Assembly (NCBI GenBank): GCA_964247695.1
Contig: CAXTVI010000001.1
Span: 62,001 to 126,000, forward strand
Source: Lichenicoccus sp964247695
Lineage (GTDB): Bacteria; Pseudomonadota; Alphaproteobacteria; Acetobacterales; Acetobacteraceae
Direction: 5' to 3'
DNA: 64,000 bases
How positions within the stretch are numbered: the first letter of the stretch is position 1; the number at the start of each line of letters is the position of its first letter. Below the pieces are notes generated by a model, which did not search any database, was not told where the DNA came from, and was given only the letters and a program-made list of their open reading frames with translations. The position numbers and the translations under genes are program-made. Positions 43,615 through 51,333 of the stretch are shown piece after piece.

Positions 43615-43944
43615 CTAGTACAGCCGGTTGTTCGGCCCGTACGGCACGACGATGTCGTTCGGGTCGGCCAGGTTGAGCATGGCGCGGGCGCGTTCGTCGA
43701 GCGTGTCGGCGTCCAGCGCGTGGTCGCGTAGGCCAGACACCCGTTGCGCCCAGGCCGCCTGCTCGGCGATCGCCGCGGCTCTGCCATCCTCGGCCTTGGC
43801 CAGCAGATGCAGCTGCGCCGAGTAGCTGCGCAACCCATGATCGCCCTGGGTTGCGTTCCACGAGAAATACGCGACCAGGCTCAGGAAGAATACCGGCGGC
43901 AGTCCCGCTTTCAGCCTGCGCTTCACGGTGCGTTTGAAGCTCAT
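43615..43944 (-). CDS. ftsB: septum formation initiator, FtsB/DivIC family
   Basis: The 109-residue protein has a short basic N-terminus, one membrane segment (PVFFLSLVAYFSW), a periplasmic coiled coil (about residues 30-75) and the FtsB-type C-terminal segment LDERARAMLNLADPNDIVV. It links FtsQ and FtsL in the divisome. AGGG lies 9 bases before ATG 43944; ATG 43953 is an alternative. In most alphaproteobacteria it lies between eno and pdhA. Here eno is upstream on the same strand but 1 kb away, and pdhA is 18 kb away. Confidence 0.88.
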   Translation of the reverse strand: MSFKRTVKRRLKAGLPPVFFLSLVAYFSWNATQGDHGLRSYSAQLHLLAKAEDGRAAAIAEQAAWAQRVSGLRDHALDADTLDERARAMLNLADPNDIVVPYGPNNRLY

Positions 43945-44118
43945 GCCGCACATCCCTGAACAAGCGGAACTCTGGTCCGGCTGACGACCGCGTCGCCCGG
44001 GCCGACTTTTCACGATCCCCAGCCCGCTTCGCAAGCGCAATTTCACGCTCGCGTGAGAAAACCCTGCTACGGGACGAAGCGGGCTGCGGCGCAGCGCAGG
44101 AACGGAGTCGTTGACCGC

Positions 44119-44979
44119 ATGCATCCGGTGTCTGGACCACACTACCTGGTTGTCGAACCGTCGCATTTCGACGTCTCGTACACGATCAACCCCTGGATGC
44201 GGCCGGGGGTCTGGGCGGAGGATCCCGCCGGTCATCTGCGCGAGGCCCATGCCTCCTTCGCGGCGTTGACGACCTGCCTTCGCGGAGCCGGGGGCACCGT
44301 CGAGATCGCCGACGGGGTGGCCGGGCTGCCCGATATGGTGTTCCCGGCGAATGGCGGCATCGTGCTCGACCGCCGGGCGCTGCTGGCACGCTTCCGCTAT
44401 CCACAGCGGCAGTGCGAGGCGGCGGCCTTCCGGACCGTGTTCGAGGGCTTCCAGGCGCGCGGCCTGCTCGATGCGGTGATCGTCCTGCCGGATGGCATGA
44501 CCCAGGAAGGCGCGGGCGACTGCATCTGGGACCGCACGCGGCGGCTGGCCTGGACCGGCTATGGCCCGCGCTCGTCCCCGGAGGCACCCGCCTTCATCGC
44601 CGAGACGTTCGATATCGAGGTGAGACGGCTCGAACTTGCAACCGACCGGTTCTACCACCTCGACACCTGCTTCTGCGTGCTGCCGGGCGGCGAGGTGCTC
44701 TTCTATCCGCAGGCGTTCTCGAACGAGGGCAACGCGCTGATCCGCGACACCGTCCAGCCGGACCTGCTGATCGAGGCAAGCGACGACGATGCTGCCCGGT
44801 TCTGCGTCAACGCGGTGGCGGTGGATCGCACCATCGTCATGGCGACACCTGCCGACCGCCTGACCGGTGTGCTGCGCGAGCGCGGCTACACCGTCAGCCC
44901 GGTGCCGCTCGACCCGTTCATCCTCTCGGGCGGGGGCGCCTACTGCATGACGCTGCGCCTCGACCTGCGCACGCGGTAG
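44119..44979 (+). CDS. amidinotransferase/arginine-deiminase family hydrolase (DDAH-like)
   Basis: The 286-residue protein has the five-bladed guanidino-modifying fold: start PHYLVVEPSHFDVSYTINPWM, GLPDMVFPANGGIV, GAGDCIWD, the catalytic His in YHLDTCFCVLPGGEVLFY and the catalytic Cys in GGGAYCMTLRL near the C-terminus. Relatives hydrolyse arginine, dimethylarginine or other guanidines. The substrate is not clear. ATG 44119 is chosen; the frame is open upstream to 44053 without family resemblance. It is on the opposite strand between ftsB and eno and its stop is 1 bp from the eno stop. Confidence 0.84.
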   Translation: MHPVSGPHYLVVEPSHFDVSYTINPWMRPGVWAEDPAGHLREAHASFAALTTCLRGAGGTVEIADGVAGLPDMVFPANGGIVLDRRALLARFRYPQRQCEAAAFRTVFEGFQARGLLDAVIVLPDGMTQEGAGDCIWDRTRRLAWTGYGPRSSPEAPAFIAETFDIEVRRLELATDRFYHLDTCFCVLPGGEVLFYPQAFSNEGNALIRDTVQPDLLIEASDDDAARFCVNAVAVDRTIVMATPADRLTGVLRERGYTVSPVPLDPFILSGGGAYCMTLRLDLRTR

Positions 44980-44980
44980 C

Positions 44981-46258
44981 TCAATGGCGGAGAATGGTGC
45001 GGCCGGCGTAGCGGGCGGCGGAGCCCAGCTCCTGCTCGATGCGGATCAGCTGATTGTACTTGGCGGTGCGGTCCGAGCGTGACAGTGAGCCGGTCTTGAT
45101 CTGGCCGCAGTTGGTGGCCACCGCCAGGTCGGCGATGGTGGCGTCCTCGGTTTCGCCGGAGCGGTGGCTCATCACCGCGCTGTAGCCTGCCTTGTGCGCC
45201 AGCTCGACGGCCTCCAGCGTCTCCGACAGCGTGCCGATCTGGTTCACCTTGACCAGGATCGAGTTGGCGGTTCCGGCCGCGATGCCGCGACGGAGCCGCT
45301 CCGGGTTGGTCACGAAGAGGTCGTCGCCGACCAGCTGCAGCTTGCCACCGAGCACGCTGGTGAGGTGCGCCCAACCTTCCCAGTCATCCTCCGCGAGGCC
45401 GTCCTCGATCGAGACGATCGGATAGCGCGAGGCGAGGTCGGCGAGGTAGGCGACCATGCCGGCGGAGTCGAAGGACTTGCCTTCGCCCGCCATCTCGTAG
45501 CGCCCGTCCTTGTAGAACTCGGTGGACGCGCAATCGAGCGCGAAGGTCACGTCGTCGCCCGGCCGGTAGCCGGCCTTTTCCACCGCGGTGCTGATGAAGG
45601 AGAGCGCCTCGTCGGCCGATTTCAGGCCGGGCGCGAAGCCGCCCTCGTCGCCGACGTTGGTGTTGTGCCCGGCGGCACTCAGGCCCTTCTTGAGCTGGGC
45701 GAAGATCTCCGAGCCCATGCGCACGGCTTCGGCGATCGTGGGCGCTCCGACCGGCTGCACCATGAATTCCTGGATGTCGATCGGGTTGTCGGCATGCTGG
45801 CCGCCATTGACGATGTTCATCATCGGCACCGGCAGGGTGCGGGCGAACACGCCGCCGACATAGCGATACAGCGGCACGCCGAGCTCGTTGGCGCTCGCCT
45901 TGGCCACCGCCAGCGAGACCGCTAGGATGGCGTTGGCGCCGAGGCGCGACTTGTTCGGGGTGCCGTCGAGGTCGATCATCGCGTTGTCGATGGCGACCTG
46001 GTCGGTGGACTCTGCCCCCTGCAGCGCATCGAGGATCTCGCCCTCGGCGAAAGCCACCGCCTTCAGGACGCCCTTGCCGCCGTAGCGGGACTTGTCGCCG
46101 TCGCGCAGCTCGGCTGCCTCGTGCGCGCCTGTCGAGGCGCCTGAGGGGACCGCCGCCCGGCCGGTGGCGCCGGAGGACAGCTCGATGTCGACTTCGACGG
46201 TCGGGTTGCCGCGGCTGTCGAGGATCTGGCGGGCAGTGATATCGGTGATCGCGCTCAT
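44981..46258 (-). CDS. eno: enolase
   Basis: The 425-residue glycolytic enzyme converts 2-phosphoglycerate to phosphoenolpyruvate. It shows TARQILDSRGNPTVEVD, the loop SGASTGAHEA, GGQHADNPIDIQEFM, the metal ligands in FALDCASTEF, IEDGLAEDD and LVGDDLFVTN, and the catalytic-Lys region ILVKVNQIGTLSET. All elements are intact. ATG 46258 gives the exact family N-terminus. Confidence 0.97.
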   Translation of the reverse strand: MSAITDITARQILDSRGNPTVEVDIELSSGATGRAAVPSGASTGAHEAAELRDGDKSRYGGKGVLKAVAFAEGEILDALQGAESTDQVAIDNAMIDLDGTPNKSRLGANAILAVSLAVAKASANELGVPLYRYVGGVFARTLPVPMMNIVNGGQHADNPIDIQEFMVQPVGAPTIAEAVRMGSEIFAQLKKGLSAAGHNTNVGDEGGFAPGLKSADEALSFISTAVEKAGYRPGDDVTFALDCASTEFYKDGRYEMAGEGKSFDSAGMVAYLADLASRYPIVSIEDGLAEDDWEGWAHLTSVLGGKLQLVGDDLFVTNPERLRRGIAAGTANSILVKVNQIGTLSETLEAVELAHKAGYSAVMSHRSGETEDATIADLAVATNCGQIKTGSLSRSDRTAKYNQLIRIEQELGSAARYAGRTILRH

Positions 46259-46387
46259 GGTCCGGTCATCCGTGCTGTTGCGGGCCAACTTGCACCATCC
46301 TGATCGCTTCGCAAGACGGGTCACCCCGGTTGCGCATCCCGCACCGCCTGGCGGGCGTTGGCAGGGCTCGATCAGCAGGAGGACAAG

Positions 46388-46867
46388 GTGATCAGGCGAC
46401 TTCCCATCGTCGCGGTGGTGCTCGGCGTCGCCGGGCTGCTGCCGTTCCTCGGCTGTACCATCGGCATCCTGCTGTTCCCCCGCGAGGTCCCGGTGCCACG
46501 CCTGGTGGCGGCGCTGATCGCCTATGGCGGCGTGATCCTGGCCTTCCTGGGCGGCGTGCATTGGGGCTTCGCGCTGGAACCGGCGCCGGCCCTGGTCGAG
46601 CCGACGCGGGCGGCCACCGATCGCAGGCGCCTCGCCCTCGGGGTGGTGCCCGCGCTAATCGGCTGGGCGGCGCTGCTGATCCCAATGGTGGCGTCGCCGC
46701 TGGTTGCGGTCGCCCTGTTGATCGTTGGCTTCGCCGTGGTCACGCTGGTCGAGCAGCAGGCGCAGCGCCGCGGCAGCATCCCGGCCGGCTACATGGCACT
46801 GCGCTGGGTGCTCACCGCCGTGGTGCTGCTCTGCCTGCTGACCGTGCTGCTGGCGCGTATCTTCTGA
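46388..46867 (+). CDS. DUF3429 family membrane protein
   Basis: The 159-residue protein has five hydrophobic segments and the DUF3429 signature AYGGVILAFLGGVHWGFAL. Members are small inner-membrane proteins of unknown role, common in proteobacteria. GTG 46388 is chosen because AGGAGG lies 5 bases upstream; the frame continues to TTG 46358 but without a ribosome site. It is divergent from eno and convergent with the dehydrogenase gene. Confidence 0.85.
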   Translation: MIRRLPIVAVVLGVAGLLPFLGCTIGILLFPREVPVPRLVAALIAYGGVILAFLGGVHWGFALEPAPALVEPTRAATDRRRLALGVVPALIGWAALLIPMVASPLVAVALLIVGFAVVTLVEQQAQRRGSIPAGYMALRWVLTAVVLLCLLTVLLARIF

Positions 46868-46879
46868 ATCGGGCCGGCC

Positions 46880-47905
46880 TCATGCGGTCCCGAGCAGGAA
46901 CGGCGCGCCCGCGATCGCGCATGCCTCGCGGATCTGCTCGACCAGCAGGGCCGCCACTGGAATGCCCTCATGGAGCCTGACGGCCCGCGTGGCACGCTCG
47001 GGATCGCCCGGCACCAGCACCGGCTGCTTCGGATCGATCGGATGCAGGCCGTGCAGCCGGTCGATTAGCGTATCCATCGCGCCCGGAAACGCGCCATGCG
47101 GGCTGAACCGTTGCGGATCGAGGGCCAGGAAGAAGTGCCCGGTGCCGGCCACGCCGGGCAGCAGCGAGCATAGGATCTCGACCATGGCGGCGAGACCGTA
47201 GCCCTTGTGGCCGCCGGTGATGCGGGTGCCCCCGAGCGGCGCCAGCCGCTTGCTCTCCACCGCCGTGTCGGCATCGAAGGTCGGCGCGCCGAACTCGTCA
47301 TAGACCCAGCCCTCCGGCAGCACCTGGTGCTTGCGCTGCGCCACCGCGACCTTGCCGTAGGCGACCGCGGTGGTGGCGATGTCGAGCGCGAACGGCGGGT
47401 TGCGGCCAGCCGGCGCGGAGAACGCGATCGGGTTGGTGCCGAGCGCCCTTTCGGTCGAGAAGGGCGGCACCAGATGCGGGTTCGGCGCACTGGTCAGGGA
47501 CAGGCCGATGAGGCCCTCGGCGGCCGCGCGGTCGGCATAGTAGCCGGCGGCTCCGTAATGCCGGGAATTGGTCACCGACACCGCGGCGAGGCCGAGGCTG
47601 CGCGCCTTTTCGATGGCCAGCCGCATGGCGAGCAGCCCCGGGGTGTGGCCGAGGCCGCCGCCGCCGTCCACCACCGCGAGCGCCGGGGCGTCCACGATCA
47701 CCCGCACGTCGGGCGCTGCCGTGATGCTGCCCGCGGCCAACTCGCGCAAATAGGTCGGCAGCATGCCGATGCCATGCGAGTCGATGCCGCGCAGGTCGGT
47801 CTCGACCATGACGGCCGCGCAATCGGTGGCGTTGGCCTCGGGCACGCCGCAGGCGGTCAGCGCACGCACGATCTGCTGCTCGATCTGCGACGAGGTCAGG
47901 TTCAT
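46880..47905 (-). CDS. malate/L-lactate/ureidoglycolate dehydrogenase family (LDH2) oxidoreductase
   Basis: The 341-residue NAD(P)-dependent oxidoreductase of the LDH2/MDH2 family has landmarks TDLRGIDSHGIGML, VSVTNSRHYGAAGYY, GTNPIAFSAPAG, LDIATTAVAYGKV and GGHKGYGLAAMVEILC. Members reduce or oxidise 2-oxo acids, ureidoglycolate or cyclic imino acids; the substrate is not clear. GGAG lies 8 bases before ATG 47905. It lies 81 bp downstream of the DUF1989 gene on the same strand and may belong to that small operon. Confidence 0.88.
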   Translation of the reverse strand: MNLTSSQIEQQIVRALTACGVPEANATDCAAVMVETDLRGIDSHGIGMLPTYLRELAAGSITAAPDVRVIVDAPALAVVDGGGGLGHTPGLLAMRLAIEKARSLGLAAVSVTNSRHYGAAGYYADRAAAEGLIGLSLTSAPNPHLVPPFSTERALGTNPIAFSAPAGRNPPFALDIATTAVAYGKVAVAQRKHQVLPEGWVYDEFGAPTFDADTAVESKRLAPLGGTRITGGHKGYGLAAMVEILCSLLPGVAGTGHFFLALDPQRFSPHGAFPGAMDTLIDRLHGLHPIDPKQPVLVPGDPERATRAVRLHEGIPVAALLVEQIREACAIAGAPFLLGTA

Positions 47906-47986
47906 GCCAGCCACTCCATCCGGGATGGCGTGATCATGCCAAGCCTCTCACCACCTGTCGCCCGCCCGCTATCCGAAAGGCGCCGC

Positions 47987-48598
47987 TCAATCGATCCGGT
48001 AGTGGATCGGCTTGAAGCTGTGGTTGTTCGACTGCAGCGCCGAGCAGGCGGTCAGCCCGATGATCAGGTCCTGCTCGGCCAGGAAGCGCACATGCTCGCC
48101 GGCCCGGCTCAGAGGAGGTGCAACGGTGAGCGCGCCGGTCTCGCCGTCGACGCGCACGTTCATGAACACGTTGAAGGCGATCGGGATGCGGTCGGGCCCG
48201 ATCCCGTACGGCGCCAGAGCGGCCGCGAGGTTGCCGAAGCAGCCGCGATGCGGATGCTCGTCGCCATAGATGATGCGGAAGGTGTCGGCCGAGCACGGGG
48301 TCAGCAGGAAGTCGTGCCGACCGACCTGATCCTCGGTGATGCGCAGCATGACGTTGCTACGATTGGAGTACAGCGGATCACCGGTGGTCAGGAACAGCCG
48401 GCTCGCATAATCCAACGTGCGACCGGACGAGATCACCTCGTCTATGTCGTGGTGGTTGAACGCCAGCAGGTCGGCCACCTGCTCGCCCTGCGGGTCGATC
48501 ACCGTGAGGGTCTGGCCGGCCCGCAGGGTGAAGGCGACGCCGGAGCGCGGCGCAATCTCATGCGGCCCCATCTCATGCTGGCCCCTCTTATGCGGCAT
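47987..48598 (-). CDS. DUF1989 (urea-carboxylase-associated) family protein
   Basis: The 203-residue cytoplasmic protein has the family's core: GVAFTLRAGQTLTVIDPQGEQVADLLAF (here about residues 20-47), SSGRTLDYASRLFLTTGDPLYSNRS (58-82), a Cys/His cluster (LLTPCSADTF, HPHRGCFGN), and a late Cys in GLTACSALQSNN. DUF1989 proteins accompany urea/guanidine carboxylases and have no proven reaction. The start overlaps the end of the haem N-hydroxylase-like gene by 11 bp, so the two are translationally coupled. Confidence 0.86.
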   Translation of the reverse strand: MPHKRGQHEMGPHEIAPRSGVAFTLRAGQTLTVIDPQGEQVADLLAFNHHDIDEVISSGRTLDYASRLFLTTGDPLYSNRSNVMLRITEDQVGRHDFLLTPCSADTFRIIYGDEHPHRGCFGNLAAALAPYGIGPDRIPIAFNVFMNVRVDGETGALTVAPPLSRAGEHVRFLAEQDLIIGLTACSALQSNNHSFKPIHYRID

Positions 48599-49283
48599 TG
48601 TTGCGTCCTACGGGCTGCCGGAACGGGCACTCCCAGTCGTTGTCGACCGCGCGCCCGCTGTACTGGCGCGCCTCGGACACCTCGCCGAAGCGCGCCAGCA
48701 TCGGGTTGATCGAGCCATCCAGCGCCACGTCGCGATCCAAGATGGTGCGGCGCAGCCGGTCGTAGCGGCCCTCGGCGCGCAGCCGCTCGAATTGATCGTG
48801 CATGTTGAACACCAGCACCGGGCGCTCGAAGCGTCGCGCGGCGCGGCTGGCACCCGGATGCAGGCCGACCACGAAGAACGCCTCGCCGCCGAAGCTGAGC
48901 GAGAAATGCGGGTTGTCCGGGCTGGTGCTGACGCGGGTGTCGTAGCTCTCGCCGTACCAGGCATCCTTGTCCGACAGCGACTGCACGCGCTCCCACAGAT
49001 GATGCTCGAACGCGGGCTCGCTCAGCGCGCCCGGCTCCTCGAACAGCACGGCGAAGCTGCGGAACAGGGCGCTGTCCCGGTGGTAGTCGCCGATGAACTC
49101 GAGCAGTTCCGGATAGATGCGAAGGTCGTCCCAGCCCGAGCGCAGGTCACGCGCCACCAGGATGCGCATCTGGCCGCGCGAGAGCGCAGACTTGGCCCCG
49201 ACGCACGGGAAGGTCGGTTTCTCGATGAAGGCGCGGAATCGTCCTGCCAGCGCGTGGTCGTGGTCGGCAACGAGTTCTGGCAT
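48588..49283 (-). CDS. YqcI/YcgG family haem-dependent N-hydroxylase-like protein
   Basis: The 231-residue protein belongs to the YqcI/YcgG family, some of whose members N-hydroxylate arginine-type guanidino groups with haem (GntA, AglA). The Phe-Pro-Cys signature is present at residues 25-27 (TFPCVGAKSAL); the Cys is the candidate haem ligand from what I recall of the family. Other conserved pieces are FRSFAVLFEEP, HLWERVQSLSDKD and FVVGLHPGASRAARR. ATG 49283 is used; a TTG at 49301 lies upstream. It is the first gene of a pair with DUF1989. The substrate is unknown. Confidence 0.82.
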   Translation of the reverse strand: MPELVADHDHALAGRFRAFIEKPTFPCVGAKSALSRGQMRILVARDLRSGWDDLRIYPELLEFIGDYHRDSALFRSFAVLFEEPGALSEPAFEHHLWERVQSLSDKDAWYGESYDTRVSTSPDNPHFSLSFGGEAFFVVGLHPGASRAARRFERPVLVFNMHDQFERLRAEGRYDRLRRTILDRDVALDGSINPMLARFGEVSEARQYSGRAVDNDWECPFRQPVGRNNAA

Positions 49284-49483
49284 GCACCTGCGGTCCGGCA
49301 ATCGGGAGGCCGGCTAACCCGCGCAGGCGGGAAAACGTTCATCCAGACCCCGGTCACCTGCGCGTGTCAGATGCAGTTGCGAATCGTATCTACCGGGGCA
49401 AACCAGCAATTCAAGGTAGTTGCCATGTGGCGTGCGTCGCCGCATGGCTGGGATGCAGGTCGCTGGCGTAGCGAAGCGTCCGC

Positions 49484-49936
49484 TCAGCCCTTCAGCTTCT
49501 TGGAGCAGGCGCTGTAGTAGCCGCCGCCCTTCTGGATCCACTTCAGCCCGCCATTCCCGGTGCCGGCCTTGTTGGCGTGATACTGGTCGAGACAGGTGTG
49601 CATGCGCGCCTGGCCGGGCTTCTCCTTGGCGTATTTCGGATCGACGACGCTCGGGAACGTCAGCGGGCCGGTCGCCACGGCGGGAACGGTGCCCATGGAC
49701 TTGCTGGCGGGCGCCGACGTGTCGGCTGCGGCAGGCGTGGCCGCAGCGGGCGTGGCGCCACATTCCTTGACCCGGTAGGTCTTCCAGGTCTCGCCGTTCA
49801 GCGATCCGGCGGCTTTCGCGGCCTGGTACTTGACGCTGCACTCCTTGGTGCTCAGCGCATGCGCAGGAGTTGCGGCTAGTCCTGCGATCGCGAGAGCAGC
49901 TCCGAGGAGCAGGCCTGGGGTGCCATGAGCACGCAT
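49484..49936 (-). CDS. exported protein with a duplicated Cys/Tyr/Trp motif
   Basis: The 150-residue protein has a signal peptide ending THAHA-type PAHALS and two copies of a motif joined by an Ala/Thr/Pro-rich linker: CSVKYQAAKAAGSLNGETW near residue 33 and CLDQYHANKAGTGNGGLKW near 114. Each has Cys-x3-Tyr, a Lys-Ala-Gly step and a following Trp, and each ends near another Cys, so two disulfide-bonded modules are likely. Single-module relatives occur in Rhizobiales and Acetobacteraceae as unnamed periplasmic proteins. The function is unknown. Confidence 0.75.
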   Translation of the reverse strand: MRAHGTPGLLLGAALAIAGLAATPAHALSTKECSVKYQAAKAAGSLNGETWKTYRVKECGATPAAATPAAADTSAPASKSMGTVPAVATGPLTFPSVVDPKYAKEKPGQARMHTCLDQYHANKAGTGNGGLKWIQKGGGYYSACSKKLKG

Positions 49937-50023
49937 GGTGTTGGTCCTTTGCAAGGGTCTGCCCCTGGAAGGCCGGAGCAGCCCATCGTCCATGGCGCTT
50001 GTGTCGATTTCAAGACGTTCCGT

Positions 50024-50458
50024 TTACTTGCCGAGTCCGCCGAGCCGCCCGATCAGGCTGGAGAAGTCGAAGTTGCCGGCGTCGGCCTCTGGCGCACCCG
50101 GCGGAGGCACCGTCCCCTGCGGCGTGGTGGCATCCACCGCATGCGGCAGGAAATGCGCCAGCACCTGCGAGGCCATGCCAGCCGGCAGCCCGTGCTGCTG
50201 CGCCCAGGCATCGAGCTGCTCGGGCGGGAACACCTGGGCGATCTGTTCGGCCGAGACCGGCAGGTTGTGGCCGCTGCCGATCCAGCTCTCCGCCTGCGCG
50301 CCCAGACCGGATTGCTGGAACTTGGCGAGGATGCCGGCCGGGCCGCCGGCGTCGTTTATCACCGTCGAAAGCAGGCCACCTGCGCCCGATTGCGCATTCG
50401 AACTGCCGCCGAGCATGCCGCCGAGTTGGCCGAGCAAGCTGCCGAAAACACCACTCAT
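50024..50458 (-). CDS. YidB family protein (DUF937)
   Basis: The 144-residue protein has the YidB features: a Gly/Leu-rich start (GVFGSLLGQLGGMLGG), GGLLSTVINDAGGPAGILAKFQQSGLG, the conserved ESWIGSGHNLPVSAEQI and a C-terminal LAHFLPHAVDATTPQG. The biological role of YidB is unknown. It lies 38 bp downstream of kdsA on the same strand and is not part of the usual pyrG-kdsA-eno order. Confidence 0.88.
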   Translation of the reverse strand: MSGVFGSLLGQLGGMLGGSSNAQSGAGGLLSTVINDAGGPAGILAKFQQSGLGAQAESWIGSGHNLPVSAEQIAQVFPPEQLDAWAQQHGLPAGMASQVLAHFLPHAVDATTPQGTVPPPGAPEADAGNFDFSSLIGRLGGLGK

Positions 50459-50496
50459 CGCCGTCTCCCTGGTCGCTATGTGAAAGCCATGACGCG

Positions 50497-51333
50497 TCAG
50501 CCCTTGGCGACGCGGTCGAATGCCAGCAGCCGCTCCAGCACCGATTGCATCTGATCGAAGGGAATCATCGTGGGACCGTCGCTCGGGGCATGGTCGGGGT
50601 CCCGGTGGGTCTCGATGAACACCGCCGCCACACCCACCGCGATCGCGGCACGCGCCAGCACCGGGGCGTACTCGCGCTGGCCGCCCGAGGCGCCGCCGAG
50701 GGCGCCCGGCTGCTGCACCGAATGGGTGGCGTCGAACACCACCGGATAGCCCGTCCGCGCCATGATCGGGAGTGCGCGCATGTCGTTGACCAGCGTGTTG
50801 TAGCCGAACGAGGTGCCGCGCTCGGTGAGCAGGATGCGCGTATTCCCGGTCGAGGCGATCTTGGCGGCGACATTGGCCATGTCCCACGGCGCGAGGAACT
50901 GGCCCTTCTTGACGTTGACCGCGGCGCCGGTTTCGCCGGCGGCGAGCAGCAGGTCGGTCTGCCGGCACAGGAAGGCGGGGATCTGCAGCACGTCGACCGC
51001 CTCGGCGGCGATGCGGCACTGATCGGCGGCATGCACGTCGGTCAGAACCGGCACGCCATATCGGCTGCGGACGTCGGCCAGGATCTGCAGCCCCGCCTGC
51101 ATGCCGACGCCGCGTGCGGCGCCGAGACTGGTGCGGTTCGCCTTGTCGAAGCTGCTCTTGTAGATCAGGCCGAGGCCGAGCCGGGTGCACAGCTCGTGCA
51201 GGGCGCCCGCCATCTCGAAGGCGTGCGACGCGCTCTCGATCTGGCAGGGCCCGGAGATCAGGGTAAACGGCCGGTCGTTGCCGATCACCAGCTCGCCGAT
51301 CCGCACCGGTGTCATGACGGGTTGTTCAGACAA
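50497..51333 (-). CDS. kdsA: 3-deoxy-8-phosphooctulonate synthase (KdsA)
   Basis: The 278-residue enzyme makes Kdo-8-phosphate for LPS inner core. Landmarks are FTLISGPCQIES, YKSSFDKANRTS, VPVLTDVHAADQC, VNVKKGQFLAPWDM and VVFDATHSVQQPG. A TTG at 51333 is the best start: AGGAAGG lies 5-7 bases upstream inside the pyrG end, whereas ATG 51315 has no ribosome site. The first 8 bases overlap pyrG. Confidence 0.95.
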   Translation of the reverse strand: MSEQPVMTPVRIGELVIGNDRPFTLISGPCQIESASHAFEMAGALHELCTRLGLGLIYKSSFDKANRTSLGAARGVGMQAGLQILADVRSRYGVPVLTDVHAADQCRIAAEAVDVLQIPAFLCRQTDLLLAAGETGAAVNVKKGQFLAPWDMANVAAKIASTGNTRILLTERGTSFGYNTLVNDMRALPIMARTGYPVVFDATHSVQQPGALGGASGGQREYAPVLARAAIAVGVAAVFIETHRDPDHAPSDGPTMIPFDQMQSVLERLLAFDRVAKG

